From Apteryx mantelli (taxonomy: Eukaryota; Chordata; Aves; Apterygiformes; Apterygidae): a stretch of DNA of 64,000 nucleotides. The first letter of the stretch is position 1; each line of letters opens with the position of its first letter. Position numbers and translations under genes: made by a program. The notes under the pieces are model-generated. The model saw only the letters and a list, made by a program, of their open reading frames with translations, had not been told where the DNA came from and made no database searches. The DNA lies in contig NC_089983.1 of assembly GCF_036417845.1 (NCBI RefSeq), forward strand, positions 24,643,207-24,707,206. The letters are read 5' to 3'. Shown here piece by piece: positions 48,711-62,148 of the stretch.

Positions 48711-50391
48711 TCGTGCTGTACATGCCTTTCCTGTTCCCTTCAAACAGAGAGGACAAACATCTGAACATCTGCAGCAATACAGCCTGCAGAAACGTGAGCA
48801 ACGCTCACGTCTGCAACACGGCGGCTGCCCAAGCAGGGGGAGCTGAGAACATGCTCTCCCCACATCTGGTGGCATTACCATGCTTGCGGATGGTGCTGTC
48901 GAGAGACCATGAAGGCAGGAGGCTGGGCAACAACGTGGAAACAAGAAGTACTTGCAGCAGATACCCTTTGCCTGCAAAAAGCTCTTTGGAGCTCGTATCA
49001 ATTCTGGTGGATTTACTGATTTAATGAGCTGCCGCTTTCCTGCTTGGGAAAAATCCCCACATAAGGAAATGAAGCTCTTCAGCTGTGCAAGATGTGACCA
49101 TTTTAGAAAACACAACCAGAGGGCAATCAGCATGCCTGGATTTTGCTTCATCCCGTTGCCCAGGATCAGACCTGTCCACAGATCAGACATACAAACAGAA
49201 CCACCGGAAACCCCTGCGGAAAACGCCAATAGCAACACTTCCCTTGTTATTCCCTTATACCATTCTTTTATCTACTTTCCCCCTCAGAGAATATTGTGCA
49301 CCAAGGACTGGCCAGACCGAGTCCAAGGTTTCTTAGCAAGTTCAGTGATATTGAGCACTGGGACCCCAATGTCAGGAGGCCTCTGAGGCCGAAAGGAGAG
49401 ACAGAAGAGGCAGGAGGAGACCTGGGACGCGCACTCCTGCTGCTACCCAGGGATTTGACGGATGCTTCTGAGCTGGGTCTCCTGCCCTTCCCTGTACCAT
49501 TTTCCCCCTCATCCACCAAAGCCACTTGCGCAGCAGCAGCCAGCCGACCCTCCCACAGCTGGGGCACCAGAACAGCCGCCCCGGCCAGCACCTGCCCGAG
49601 GCGGCTGCCCGCTCCCCTGCGCCTCGAGGGGTCGCACCCAGGGACTGCGCTGCTGGAGTGCTTTGCGGTATGAAGGTATCGCTGCTTTCTGTGAAAGGCA
49701 TGTGTTTATAGCATCTCCAACTGCAAAGCACTTTGGTCATGAAATATATAAATATATAAATGCTACAACCAGTTTTATTACTATCTTTATACTGCATTTA
49801 ATGTTATCACTATGTGACTTACACACAAAATACATTTTTAAAGAAAGGCACATATGTTTTTATTTGGTGAGAAGGGAGGATACCAAATAATAATTTATGC
49901 TGCTTAAAAATATAGTAAAATCTGCCTAAATTAATGCCCTATACCAGCACAGTTCTCTTTAGTCCCTAACCAAAATTGCCATTTTCATCTAAAAGGATGC
50001 AAAAACCCTACACAGAAATAGCTGATCTCATTCCTGGGCAGTCAAGGACAGCAAACATCTGGAGCAAAACATGGGTGCTTAAGCAAGAACATCACCTTCT
50101 TTGGAGGGAGTGAGGTGAAAGAAGCCAGCACCCCCTTTCTTTGCATCACGCTCTGAAAGACCAGCAGCACAAGTGTCCTCCCTTGCCCGTCCCCACATAC
50201 ACTGCCGCCGAATGGAGGCCAATCTCCTACAGGGATGTTATTTGAAATAACGTCCTCTTTTGCACCGTGTCCTTAGAGTGCATCTTGTGCGATGCTCTTG
50301 TCCTCAGACCTTACAAGGAATTGCCACGTTCTCGCACCATCCTGTGCCACAGCTGCCACCCTGTGCTGTGCTGTGGTGGGCAGATGTCCCA

Positions 50392-50400
50392 CCCCCCCCC
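50392..50400. repeat. poly(C) run, 9 bases
   Basis: Uninterrupted C run. Confidence 0.9.
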
Positions 50401-52807
50401 ACATCACCCTTGCAGTAATCGCAGCCCCGTAGACATGCAAATGATGGCCCCGAACTGCCATTCTGCTGAGCCCAGAGTGCAGTAGCAGGCAAAGCCAGGA
50501 GGACTGAGGAGCCAGCGACGAGATTTACTTCATACCCCCTGCAGTCCCCGTGATGTTCATGTCTCTGTAGTTAATCAGATGGCTGCCAAGACCCCTGGCA
50601 GAGAGGAGGTAATGGGTGCCAGGGCCATTTGTGTCGCTCTGCAGTCACACCTGATCCAAATAGCGCAGCGAGCAGGGGGCGGCTGACTTTACAGTAACAC
50701 AAAGAAATAAAAGATAAGACAGAAAGGTCTTGTGTTGTTGCATAATTCTGGCAGGAGTATGATTAGAGACTTCCTCGGGCAGGAGAGGGGGATTCCTACA
50801 GGGTAAGCAAACCCCACTGAGAGACGGGAGATGAGAGGAATGTTACTTCTCTAAATACAGCGAGGTTCCTTGCAGGATAAAGGCTGGTTTTGGCAGCCCC
50901 TTCTCCAATAGCTTACTTTGCAACCAATCCCATTTTAGATGCCCGAGTTCAAAACTTCTGCACAAAAACCAAAAAGTCCTAGCTCAGTTGTCACTACTAT
51001 TTCACAGGTAACTGGTGTTTGATTTCAAAATCCTCCAGTGTTAAGCCCCTCTTGCATACCCATGAGAACCAGGGCACCCCATGCAGCTCTGCCTCTACCC
51101 ACATTTAGGACCTCCTTAGGATGTGAAGTCCTGTCTCTTGAGTCTTGGTATTCTTAGTATATGCCCAACACACACTGATTTTTTTTCTTTTTGCAAACAC
51201 AGCCAGGGGCAGAAATAGTGGTACTTTTTGCACACTCTCACGTAAGCTGCCTTAGTGGTTACACCAGAGCTAGGCAGAGAGAGACCTGGAGGGAGTGCAA
51301 GTCCTGCACAGCATTTTGAAAATCTGTTTGTAAAAACCTCACCTTCGTGAGAGGGTTCAGGGTTTGGCTCCCAGAAAGTGCAGTGGCATCTCTCTGCTGC
51401 CAAAGCAAGGCAAGCCAGTCCCGGGGAGGGCCACGTCCGGATGCGGCTCAGTCTGCGGTGCAGCCTGTTGTCCAGCCCCAGGCCACTCGGCAGCGTCTTG
51501 GGGCCTGTTCAGGGGCAATGGACACGCTCAGCAAGCGGCGCAGGGTGAGGAGGAGCCCGACATGGGACCTCGGAGTGGGGGGGGGAAATGCAGCTCCGGC
51601 CATCGGCACCCCCTCTCTGGCGCTCTGGTGGGTTTTAGCCTCCAGCAAAGGCAGCAGAGTGGGGCCCTGACTAATAGTTTGCAGATTCAGGGTGCTGACG
51701 AGATAATGTAGTGGTGTGGGCTGAGAGATAAGCACCGAGAGATCCATCTTCTCCTCTCCCCTCTGATTCCTTTTCCTTTATCTCCTTTCGGCCCTTCAGT
51801 CACAACCCTCCTTGCAGGGCTGTGCCTGCTAGCAGGAGCCGAGGTTTCTGCAGCAGCGTCAGGGCTGCCCGCAAGGTGCTGCGCGCCCTCCACGAGCTGG
51901 GACTTCCCCAGGAGCCGGGAGTCTCGTGGGAGCAGGCAGGATTCGGCAGTCCACTTCCCAGTAGATTCGGGGAACAGCTGTAACCTTTCAAAATTAAAAA
52001 AGGCCGAAACGGTGCGAGAGCTGCGCAGGTAACTGAGAAACAGCAACAACCTTGGTCTTTCTGAAGCTCATTCTCCGGTTCCTAGGTCCCTCTCCTCCTG
52101 ACGCTGAGCTCAGGAGGCACTTTGTTCTCAGTTTATTTGTTACTGAGCACGCACACCGGCAGCCCTTTATGCTTTTTTTGGCAGTTGAAAATCTGAGATA
52201 TTAATAATTTACTATAGATTTTGCAAATCTTCTGAAAGCAAACAAAGCCTCTACTAAATCATGCTGTCCTATTGAAGCAAGGAGTGGGTACACCTGGGAC
52301 AACGTGCATCTCCACATCATCACATGAGGTTCGTACAGAGAAAAGATAAACATGCTGATACCATCTGGTTTGCCAAGAACTGGTCTGCAAAACAAATTTC
52401 CTGCAAAACTATCTTTACCTTTTACACAAAGAGCTTAGATGAGATGATAAAATACCACCTTCTTTCACAATTAAAGCACTGCAGGGGCCTTCTCTTGAAC
52501 ACCTGCCACATCTAAATGTCAACGTCCAGCACAGGAGCCTCCAGTGAAGTGTACCCTGCGCCTGCGAAGCCCTGGTGCATTGGACCAGTGCACGCAGTGC
52601 TGACGCTATTTGACGTGCACCTTGGCACAGCTTTCACGAGCCATGGGCTGCCCTTTCCCCAAAGGGAACAGTCAGTTGGGTTTCAGCATTCCCCAAAGTC
52701 TCCCAGCACTCCTGGCTTTGTCACGCTGTGCTAGTGTGGGGGACCCAGAAAATTAAAGCCTGTACCAGCAAAAAAAACCCTGGCCTGTGTCCTACATGGA
52801 ATGGACT

Positions 52808-52821
52808 GGGGGGGGGGGGGG
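52808..52821. repeat. poly(G) run, about 14 bases
   Basis: Uninterrupted G run in intergenic DNA. Confidence 0.85.
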
Positions 52822-53679
52822 AATAGAGGAACAAAGAGGAACTACAGAAATGGATAAATGGTGAAAAGCGAATTAGTATTAAAATTCTCCCCGCTTGAAT
52901 CAAGTTACTTATCACTAATCAGTAACGTAAGGATATCTAAGTATGCGCATGTTCAGAGAGGCACTGCAGAGAAATATTGAAACTCAGCTGATAAAACAAA
53001 CAGCTCTTTTTCAGTCCCCTGAACCTTCTTTGGACAGTGCAACCCAGCCATAACTCCCAAAGAAATGGTTTCTAAATAAAGTAAAAGAGACTTTCAGTCC
53101 TGACAAGCTTATAGGATTTACTTTCAGCAAACAACTCTTTTGGCTGACATTTTTCCATTAAGTAGAAAAATGGAGACATTTGGACTCATTTTACAAAGGA
53201 CCTCTTGATTAGTGTAATTTTCCTAAACCTTGCCTGAATTTAAACTAATAAAGCCCTGTCATACAGCAGACCTTGCCAAATCCAACAGCTTCAGACCAGG
53301 ATGTTTCTATTTTGGGAATTCTTCCCCTAAATTCAGTATAGTTTATAGCCCAAACTGAAGGCCAGTAAAGCCAATAAAAAGTTCCCATTGACTTCAGTGA
53401 GCTTTAAATTGGCACCTTAGAAAATATCATTTTCACAGACTGCTTTTTCAGACCATCCAAGAGCAGCTTCTTGCAAGTACCGTAATATGGAAACTCTGGT
53501 CAAATTTGGGGGAAAAAAATGCTTGTTCCTTGAAAAAATACTTCTGCCCACTTAAAACGCTGCTGGGGAAACAGCTTACCCCCCATTTCTCATGGTACAA
53601 CTCAGGGGTAACTACTGTGCATGGAGAAAACGTCACTGTTGCAAAGTGAGGGATAAAGGTCCACAAGGACCTTGATCCT

Positions 53680-53855
53680 GTGCGTGGGTGCGGGCAGGCG
53701 CCCCGCGGGGCGGAAGCCTCCAGGCAGCACGGCCCCGGATTGCCCTGCAGCAGCGCAGTCCGAAGCGGAGCGACCGCCTAGCACCACAGCCCCACTGGCT
53801 GCGCGCCGCGGCACGGCCCAAACGCCCGCAATGCTCTGCGGCGGCTCAGACTTCC
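53680..53855. promoter_or_regulatory. Orphan CpG-island-like block
   Basis: Dense CpG (six in 53701-53760 by count) with sharp edges into AT-rich flanks. It could be a promoter of a non-coding transcript or a regulatory element. No coding first exon is recognised. Confidence 0.45.
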
Positions 53856-55009
53856 GTCTCAGAGCTGTCACGGGAATATTCAGATGTTTTTGAAACCAGA
53901 TCTCCTTATTCATGCTAGCAATCACACGCTTGTCTCAGCAGAACAGAGACCATCAGCATGGGGATGGCCAAGCGCGACAGCAGAGGTGCCGAGAGCACCT
54001 CGTGCGCTGCCGGGTCGGTGCCTCCGCAGCCCGGCTCCAGCCCTCGCCATGCCCTCGGCTACCTCCTCCCGCGCCGCTCCTTCGGCAAGACCTCCTGCTC
54101 CGATCAGTCACCGGCAGCTCCCAGCGCCCCAGCCCTTGCACAGCAGCAGCTCCTCGTTTTCTTCCGCAACGTGGAAACATCATCACCCTGCACTGCAAAC
54201 TTTGCAGCTTCCCAGGGTCAGTTTGCGGCCTGGCTCCGATCAGGCCGAGCGTTTCCATTCTCTGCCACGCACAATCATCCCCTTCTCTGAATTTCAGTTT
54301 TTCTCGCTGCTTACCTTCCCCCCCCCACCCCCCCCCCGCCTCTAGGAGCCTTGCCATCTTATGCCACAAGCAGGGAGCAGGTTGACTAACAGCTTTTTAT
54401 GAGTCAGTTTTATTTTATAGCCCTCTTTCCCGTGGGAGAGGGCAAAAAGAGTTGGCTAACACTCAGATCCTGTCGGGTTGGAACCGTTTTCTAGCAGTTG
54501 TCTCCCAAATTAAAATTAACACAGCTCGGATTTTTCTAAACTGCGTTTATCTGATGCCTCGCAGAGCTCTTTGTGTCCCCGTTCGCTGATTCATGGCCGC
54601 TCAAACACCAGGCGAACCGAAATGCAGGAACTCTGACATGGCGTATCTGATTCTCCTGCTCTGTCAGTAGTATTTATCACCGCAGCTCCCGCGTGGAGTG
54701 AGAGGGTCTGCTTTTCCATCAGGGCTGAGGGATAGGGCTTGCAGAGCACACATAAATCCTTCGCGCTTCCACTGCTGAGCAGGTCAACGCACGCTGCATT
54801 TTTAAAACAAAAAAGCCGCATCTTCATACAGCTGTCATCTGACTGTTACTACAGCCATCTCAATAGCAAAGCGATAACCACCACACTAATGTAATCCCTG
54901 CGACTGTCTGGAGGTATGAGGCAGGTGTGGAGACAGCTCCATTAGGAAATACTGCCTGATTTATAAGAGTGACATTACTCTTCCCCTGGCAGCGCACGCC
55001 TTTGTGTAA
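53856..55009. other. Intergenic, no gene seen
   Basis: Moderately GC-rich to about 54350, including the interrupted C run, then AT-richer unique sequence. Overlapping frames in several phases near 53900-54385 show no recognisable domain. Confidence 0.6.
54318..54337. repeat. Interrupted poly(C) run
   Basis: Nine Cs, one A and ten Cs in a row. Confidence 0.9.
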
Positions 55010-55440
55010 CCTTCAGCGAGGAGCAGCGAGGCCGGCGCGTGCCGTTCTCCAGCCTTGCTACAGAGGGTGCTGAGAGGCCGCGCTCCGGCTCCCGCAGCCC
55101 CGCGCCGGGCCCCGGCAGCGCCCCGCGCCCGGCCAAGCCGCCGCCGCCTGGGACGCCGCACGGGAAGGCAGAGCCGCGTGGGGCGGCCGGGCCGCAGCTG
55201 CCGCCGGCCTGCCCGACTAAACACCAAAACGGGAGCCGCGGCACGCAACCGCAAACCAGCGCGCAAGGGACTTCGTGCCCCGGGCGGACCCCATCCCTCC
55301 TGCGAGGCCTGCGCTCGCCCAGTGCCGCCGCGAGCGCGAGGAAGCACCAGCACCCAGGCCCTCTGGAAACGGCGCCCAGCAGCGGGTTTGGCAGTCTGTT
55401 TACTGGGAACGGACGCAAACCAATGCCAGCGGCAAATATT
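55010..55440. promoter_or_regulatory. Orphan CpG island
   Basis: The densest CpG block after the TTC30 promoter: twelve CpGs in the 60 bases 55081-55140 by count. Long frames cross it on both strands, expected for GC-rich DNA, and none resembles a known protein. It is a plausible promoter of an unannotated transcript. Confidence 0.5.
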
Positions 55441-55964
55441 CGTTCCAGATAGAGAAAGTAACGTAACCCCTTATAATCCACACTCGAGTTCATTGCTCAT
55501 CCTGTTTGGAGAGCAGGAAGAAAAACGGGAAGCTAAAAATGCTGTCAGATTTGTGAAGGACAGTGGCACCGGCACTGCCATCCCTGCTGGAAAGAAACCT
55601 CTGCTCCTGCAAGTCCCGATTTTGGCCTTCCTCAGGCTGCCTAGGAGCTCCCTTCTGCCATCTGTCCTGTACGGGGGAGCGGGGCACGCACGGGGGGCAG
55701 AGGGGCCCCGCTTTGCCTCCCCGGATCACCGCTGGCTGCAGAGGGAGGCACGCGGAGACACCGTGCAGCCCCCAGGCCCCTCACGTCCCTTGTGCGCCCC
55801 TGCGGCTGTTGCCCACGTGTTGCACTTTGAAGACAAACCCACCCGCACGTGGTGTAGGTTCGAACGGTACGTACAGGTACAACACGAGGCACGACTGACC
55901 TCTCCGGAGTTTCTCTAGAGTTGTACTGATTTTACCGATTTTTACACGTGCTTACGAGCATTCA
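55441..55964. other. Intergenic between two CpG blocks
   Basis: Mixed composition. The plus-strand frame that crosses the preceding island runs on to 55918, but no domain or family signature is seen. Confidence 0.5.
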
Positions 55965-56300
55965 CAAGGTGCGGGAGCCACTCGCAGAGCCTCACGACGC
56001 CGCGCGGGACGGGAGGCGCCCTGCCCTGCCCGCGGAGATGGGCGCCGCCGCGGCTGCTCCTGGCACAGCCGGCGGCAGCCTCTTTCGTGCCTCGCTTAAG
56101 AGCCTCTTGGCCCGTTCTTGCCCGCGAATCAAATCGGTGCTTTGGAAGACGAGAAGTACCGATAAGGAGAGTTAATAGCAACAAAACAGTCACAAACTGC
56201 AAAGCTATTAGAGAGGGACCGGCGTGCGCGGGCCCAGGGCTGCGGGAGCCCTGCCCGCAGCCGCTGGCTCAGTGCCGAGCGCACGGCGCGGAGACGCCTC
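55965..56300. promoter_or_regulatory. Orphan CpG-island-like block
   Basis: CpG-dense (ten in 55981-56040 by count), with GCCGCCGCGG-type clusters, ending abruptly near 56310 in AT-rich DNA. Confidence 0.45.
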
Positions 56301-58799
56301 CCCGGTCATGTGAAATGCCTGCCAGTGAGCATGTGTAATGTACTGTGAAATTTTTGCGACTTGCTAGGTTATAAAGCTGGTTATAGAAGAATTTAATAAA
56401 AAAGGAAACCAGTTTATCTCTTTCTGATAATTTCTCTATGGCTTTAGGGTCTCATTCTAGCTTCCTCTCCATGCCTGGAGAGGTGATCCTAATATTCACT
56501 GTAAAATGCACAGATTCCCTAAAGGGAACTTGAAAGAAATTCTCTGCTTCAAATTCAAACCTGACAGTACATATCACATCAGGGGATCCCTTTTATCAGC
56601 AGGATATTCAGAAGGGATGAATGATTTACTCCCATAATCTCTTAAACCTTTCACTTGCAGAGTCTAAGATAGAATTTATAGCATTTTTATCATTTGGACC
56701 TAAAAAAAAAAAAAAACAGTAAAATTCCTCTATGAAATCTGAAACCCTAGTCATTGATTTTCTAGCTGATGAAATTTCAAAGGAACATGTTCTTCTGTGA
56801 TGGAGTAACAGCAGGCCTCTGCCTCAGCTTTGGTGTTTTCTCATGTTAGAAATCAGATAATTCCTCCCTAGGGAGGCACATTAAATAGACACCTCATAGC
56901 TTTTGCATTTGAAAACACTAAGGATTTATATTAACCTCCCGAAATTTAAGACTGTATCAAGTTCTGTGGAATTTATTTCTCTAATTTCCTTTTGCCAAAT
57001 AGATATAAATTTACCCAAGAAACCTAAACAACTAATGCTTTCATTCGGAGTTTTAACCTAAGTAATCAGCTTTATATTAAGGATGAGAAAGACAATTTAT
57101 GTGACATTTGCTTAATATTTCTACCAAGAGGCTACTGCAGAAAAATACACCAAAAGTGGGCTGTGATGTTTTATTTCCCTTCCTAAAAATCTTTTTGTCT
57201 GTCAGATATGTTCTCCCTTTATCTGATGAAAATATAAGCTGGTCTGATTCCAAGCCTTACTTGGCCTGTTGTACCAATAGGATGGTATCACTTTATTATT
57301 AAGTTATTCTTGAATTAACCTGGGGAAAATGAAATCAGAATGAGAATGCAAAACAAATTCTCATCTCATTTCCTGTTGCTCCTTTTTTGTTTGTTGTTTG
57401 AACCTAGAACCATCAGGTATTAATATGTGATGAGGACTAACACAAAGAAATGGGTAACAATACTAATAAAAACTGTTTCTTCATTTGATCTTAAGGAACT
57501 ACTGGATACAGGAGCAAACAAGCACAACCAGATTGATAGTTAACACATTAGAAATATTCAGAGCATAAGTCAGAGTTAAGGAAACTGTGAGTTCATTTCA
57601 GCTCTCACCCGATACAAGTTCAGCCCTTCAGACAGGCATATCTGTGTGCAAATTAATCTCTGGTAGGTTTTCTCTAAACCGTGATGAGGCTCACGTTGGG
57701 ACTTTTTGGGTCAAATTGTCACCTCAGACCATGTTTATATCAAACTACATCCAGTGCTCCTTGGGGTGGTATAAGGCTAACTTTATGCCTCTCAACTACT
57801 TTTTTTGTTTTATGATGGTTCCTGTGAGAACTCCATATAAGCTAGTGATTTGCTCAGCTGGGATACCGCTGACCTCTCCTTTGTGCAAGGCTGTGGTCCT
57901 CCCTGAGCCCTAAATCACACTCGCGCTTCTCCTTTACCCCATTCAAGCCTCACTACTTCCATTCAGTTCAGCAAAATACAGCCTGATTTACACCAATGTA
58001 AGTGACAGCAGGATTTGGCCCTGTGGAGCAGGCTCTGTAAGGACAAATCCTCCACTGGTATAAGTTACCAAGGCTCAGTTTGCATTTATAGTGCCAAATT
58101 TACTTCTTTCCATTTAGTATCTGCCCCAAGGTCACGTTAAGAAAATACTTCACTGTCATAATTATTCCCATGAAATCTAGGGCACTTTGTATTTGGCAGC
58201 CAGTGTCATTTACCCTTCCTTAAGAAGCTGGCATTAATTTCCTGACGCTGAACAAGGATAGATTCACTTACCCTTTTTCCTGACTGCCACTTTCTTTGCC
58301 TCCTGCATTTGAATCCCTGCACCCCGGTTCAGGCCTGGCGGAGGTTCGTGGTGCCCTGCAGCGCCCACAATAACTGTCAAGAGCTGCATCCCCATTTGGC
58401 ACAGATTTGGGCTGGATTTCAGGCAGCTGGAGTTTTCCCTCAGACCTTGGGAATAAACCTCGTGACACCCCCTCCCGAGAGCTGTTTGTTCCTGAATTTT
58501 CTCTCCGAGAACATGCCTGTCCTCATTAGAGGGCTGAGGTGGGCCTCTCACAGGTGGGTCATTTCAAGCCTATTGCTGTGCATCACTAACACCGCAGTTA
58601 GATAATGCTGTGTGGTTATGTAGCCCTCAGGACAGCCTTTATGCTTCTTATATGGACCCTCTGTCATCCTCTGTATCCGAACAATGTGCTTGTAAGGCAG
58701 AGCTGAGTGCAAATTTCCCCCATGAGAAACGCTCCATCGTTTCTGCCATCTAAAATGAAAGCCGGCCCTGGCGCAGGCACATGGAAGTGCCGCTGACAG
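56301..58799. other. Intergenic, AT-rich, no gene seen
   Basis: Unique-looking sequence with an A run near 56703-56716 and an old repeat remnant (57975-58025). No exon is recognised. Confidence 0.7.
57975..58025 (+). repeat. Ancient amniote repeat remnant
   Basis: CCTGATTTACACCAATGTAA, then GTGACAGCAGGATTTGGCCC, resembles the GATTTACACCAGTGTAAGTG..GAATTTGGCCC motif of an old interspersed repeat common in sauropsids. The family name is not certain. Confidence 0.5.
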
Positions 58800-59015
58800 C
58801 GAGGGCGTTTGCATGGGGAAAGGCTCTCGGTGGGGGAACTGGCACGGGAGACGCATGGGGACGTGGCCACACACACGGCACGGAGAGCCCGGAGGAAGCC
58901 GGCTCTTGTGGCGGCGCCCCAGAGCCAGGAAGGGCCAGGGCAGGGTTGGAGGAGGATGGCCCGCGCTGGCACGGCACGCGTCGGTGCCTCCGCTGCCGCC
59001 GCGCCGCGTACAAAT
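58800..59015. promoter_or_regulatory. CpG-rich patch of unknown role
   Basis: GC-rich block with CpG clusters, most dense at 58960-59010 (CACGGCACGCGTCGGTGCC). No gene is recognised. Confidence 0.4.
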
Positions 59016-59864
59016 GCGCTTACTAATAGCCACCTCCTTTTCTCTTCACATGAAAAGAAATATTTCAGGCCATGACATGTAGCTAATATCCTCAGCTGAT
59101 GTCAGCTTGCGTGACTCCCCTGAAGCAATGAATATTTATACTAGCTAAGAACTGGCATGCATTTCATATACTCTAGATTATTTCTCACATCTTTTTTTTT
59201 TTTTTTTTTTCCCATAGCACTCAGAGGGCTGAGTGTCCTTTTCACCTAAAGTGGTCAGGTCTCATCCTATTCCCCCCCCATAGATTCGCTCACTCTTACA
59301 CATCTTGAATTCCCGTCACAACTTCACACTCATTTAAACTGGACTAAATCAAAATTACGTAAAGCATGTTTGCCCCACCCCAAGAAACAAGCAAACAAAA
59401 AAGGAATATAAATCTCCAAGTCAAATAATTAGGCACATCCTGGATAACATCACCTAAGCAAGAATGGCAGTGCAAACCCTCCCACACCCCGGCACATGCC
59501 GCAGGTTTTCAGTAAAATTTCCCATTTCTCAGGATATTAACTTTGACTGCAAGAAAATCCAGACATCATGTAAACTCACTTCAGCGTTAGAGTGGAGCTA
59601 ATAGAGACACATAAAACATGCCACGGCCGGGAATTTCACCGAGAGGCATGTGTTTGCATTTTGGAAAGCACAGAGCGGGTGAGATGGGGACAGAAAGAGC
59701 GCGAGGGAAAGATTAACAAATAGTTTAAGGAAACAGCAAGTCATAGCCCTCTGGAATATGTAAACATTTATAAACGGGGAAGGACCAGCGTGACTCAGGT
59801 GTTGACCACACACTTCCAGCGCTAGGGCTCAGTGACGCTGGCACCCTTCATGCTCTCCTCCTGT
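59016..59864. other. Intergenic, no gene seen
   Basis: AT-rich unique sequence with a 19-base T run at 59192-59210. Confidence 0.7.
59192..59210. repeat. poly(T) run, 19 bases
   Basis: Uninterrupted T run. No attached retroposon body is recognised. Confidence 0.9.
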
Positions 59865-60025
59865 GAGCGGGGCTCGGCCCGGGCCGCCGGGAGGGCGCAG
59901 AGGGGCTCTCTCCCCGCAGCCAAAGGGCCCCACTTGCCTAGGCCGCTCGGGGGAGCAGCTCTGCTCTGCTTCCCGGGGTCAGAGAAGCAGGACATGAATG
60001 AAGCCGCCGCCGAGGCTGCGCCTTC
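59865..60025. promoter_or_regulatory. CpG-rich patch with a CTCF-like core
   Basis: GC/CpG-rich block. Within it CCGCCGGGAGGGCGCAG (59884-59900) resembles the CTCF core CCANNAGGGGGCGC, but with mismatches. Confidence 0.35.
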
Positions 60026-60382
60026 GCCAGCGTGGGCTGAAAAAGCGCCAAGTACCAAAGTGACTTATAATCTTTGCACCCTCTCTGCCATTTACAGCTC
60101 TGGCCAAGGGCAAAGATGAAGCAACTGTGGATGGAGCAATGAAGCCCCAGGCTGAGATTTGCATGGCACGAAGGCACCTGATTCTCAGGGTTTCACTGAG
60201 GGATCTGTAGAAATCTGTCTTGGGTCACGGCATGCTGAGACACCACCCAGGCGTGAGCAGCTGCATCGGGGACACACAACCTCTTTTATAAGGCGGCCTG
60301 TCTTCAGCGAGAACGAGGAGCTGCCCAGGTTACTCCTCCCAGTGCGAAGCAGGATACCTAGCAGGCAGACCTGCGTCTCCCA

Positions 60383-60420
60383 TTTCGGGTCCTGGAAACA
60401 GGATCCCGGACTAGATGGGC
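60383..60420 (+). repeat. Possible CR1-like 3'-end trace
   Basis: AACAGGATCCCGGACTAGAT followed by GGGCTG resembles the GACAGGATACTGGGCTAGATGG end of some sauropsid CR1 elements. Short and uncertain. Confidence 0.35.
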
Positions 60421-62148
60421 TGCTGACAACATCTTCCAATGGCTTCATCTATTGCCCTGTCTTCCACTCTGTTTTGTTCCACACGTGGACTGTGGGTTTA
60501 AAAACTGATGCTTTAATGAAACACGAATTGGGGCTTGTTTTTTTTCCTGTGCTGGTTCTCTTGTTATACGCAATATTAAGGCAGATCTCACCAAATCCAG
60601 AACCATCAATTATCAGAGGGGAACTGGAAAGCACTGAGGCAAAACCCACGGCGGAGAGGAGAGGGAGACACACAGTTTCCATTCCATGGCCTACAGTTAC
60701 AGCACTCAAGAAAAGCACTTCATTAAGTGTTCAGGAAGCATAAAAAGGTCCTGTCACAAAGTCTAGACAGAGAACAGTACCCAAGTCAGAACTAAAACCG
60801 AGAACCAACACCCCATCTGAGCAGAGAGCGCCAGGAAGGACAACGCGGCACAGGAGAACAAGTCTCGCAAACCAACGTGACAAAACACTGAGCACGTTAC
60901 AGCTGCTTCCGACAGGCGCCAGAGTCCTGGGACCTCCTTGGACTTTGGCAATACTTGCAAAACTTGCCGTGTCAGGAGGGACTCCCATACGTAACTGGCC
61001 TCAGCAACATTTTAGATACTTTTGGAGGGCGTATGTCTTTAATTGGGATAGTTTTCATCATGCAGAAATGACTCCCACCTCAATTTTCATAGGGGTGTTA
61101 CAGCAGAATTTGACAGAGGTGTTGGGAAAGCTGGTGATTTTAACAGAGTTTTGCAGGTTTCATACCCCAGGGCAGGTTTGTACTTCCTGTGCTCATTCAC
61201 AGTAAATAAATGTTTGTTTTTTCCCTCCCCCTCTTTCCTGCGCTGTTTCCTTTGAAGCTGCACCCCTGCATTGAGTCACCAATAGGAGCCACTTGCGTGT
61301 GTCCTCTCAGGGAGGAAATTCCCAGCTGGAAACAGGCAGCGATTTGCTATTTTAGATGGGAAAAACAGGTGCACAGTGTATATTTCACCTTTGAATCGCG
61401 ATGTCCTAAGGATTTAGCGAGGAAATCTATCGACACCTGTGAGCATTCAGGAGTTAAAAACATGTTGTAGGGGCTGTCTGATGATTTTACAGAGCTGCTG
61501 GCAGGAACTGGAGTAAGGGAAATCCCACTGGTGATTTGTAGTTTTGAAACAGGAGGACCCGAGTTGCTGGACTGCCAGGAATTTGATTTCTGGCTGCAGC
61601 TGTTTATCCCATCTCGGTCCTGCCCCCTCCGAGGCACCCCCGAGCTTCCTGCAGAGGCTGCAACACGCACTGCTTACTTTTATCACATCACACAAACCTT
61701 ACTTTGCTCTCGCTCTCTTTCTTTAATACTTGCCAACTCTAGCACCTCAGATAGTAAACTTTCAACCCATCCTCTGCTCAGCTTTTGCTTTTTAATTTGA
61801 TTTTTCCCTAGCAACAGGACATGCCCAAAAATATTCTGACGAGAGCTACTCTCATCTTTGCAAACGAGAAGACCTTGGCTCTGTATGATATAAGCCCTAG
61901 TTAAAGTAAACAATAACATTCATATTTTCCTGCAGGCTGCACCAGAGGACTGGTCAAGCATTCAGTAACTAGCCCATATTTCTTACTGCAATTTATGGCC
62001 TTGAGATGGACAGGAGCTAATGTAAATGTCCTGAGCTTTTGTGAGGGATGATGCAGGGTGCATAATGGCTTTGCAGTTACCTATGCTGAGCAGATACACA
62101 GTTCACTGAGCTGTTAAGCACTTCTGAAATCATGCAGTGTGGAGGACC

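Larger units (their letters stand above)
48711..53679. other. Intergenic, mixed composition, no gene seen
   Basis: Contains a second small CpG-enriched block near 49560-49660, a C run at 50392-50400 and a G run at 52808-52821. Around 50520-50770 there is an AGATAAG GATA-type motif (50712-50718). No exon is recognised on either strand, including AGPS C-terminal sequence. Confidence 0.65.

Noticed and set aside
48489..49238. 249-codon minus-strand frame
   Set aside because: Cys/Pro/Arg-rich translation over a CpG patch, overlapping open frames on the other strand. No match to AGPS or any family I know.
55055..55918. 287-codon plus-strand frame across an orphan CpG island
   Set aside because: Arg/Pro/Ala-rich where the DNA is CpG-rich, then ordinary random sequence. 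No domain is seen, and other frames on both strands are also open there.
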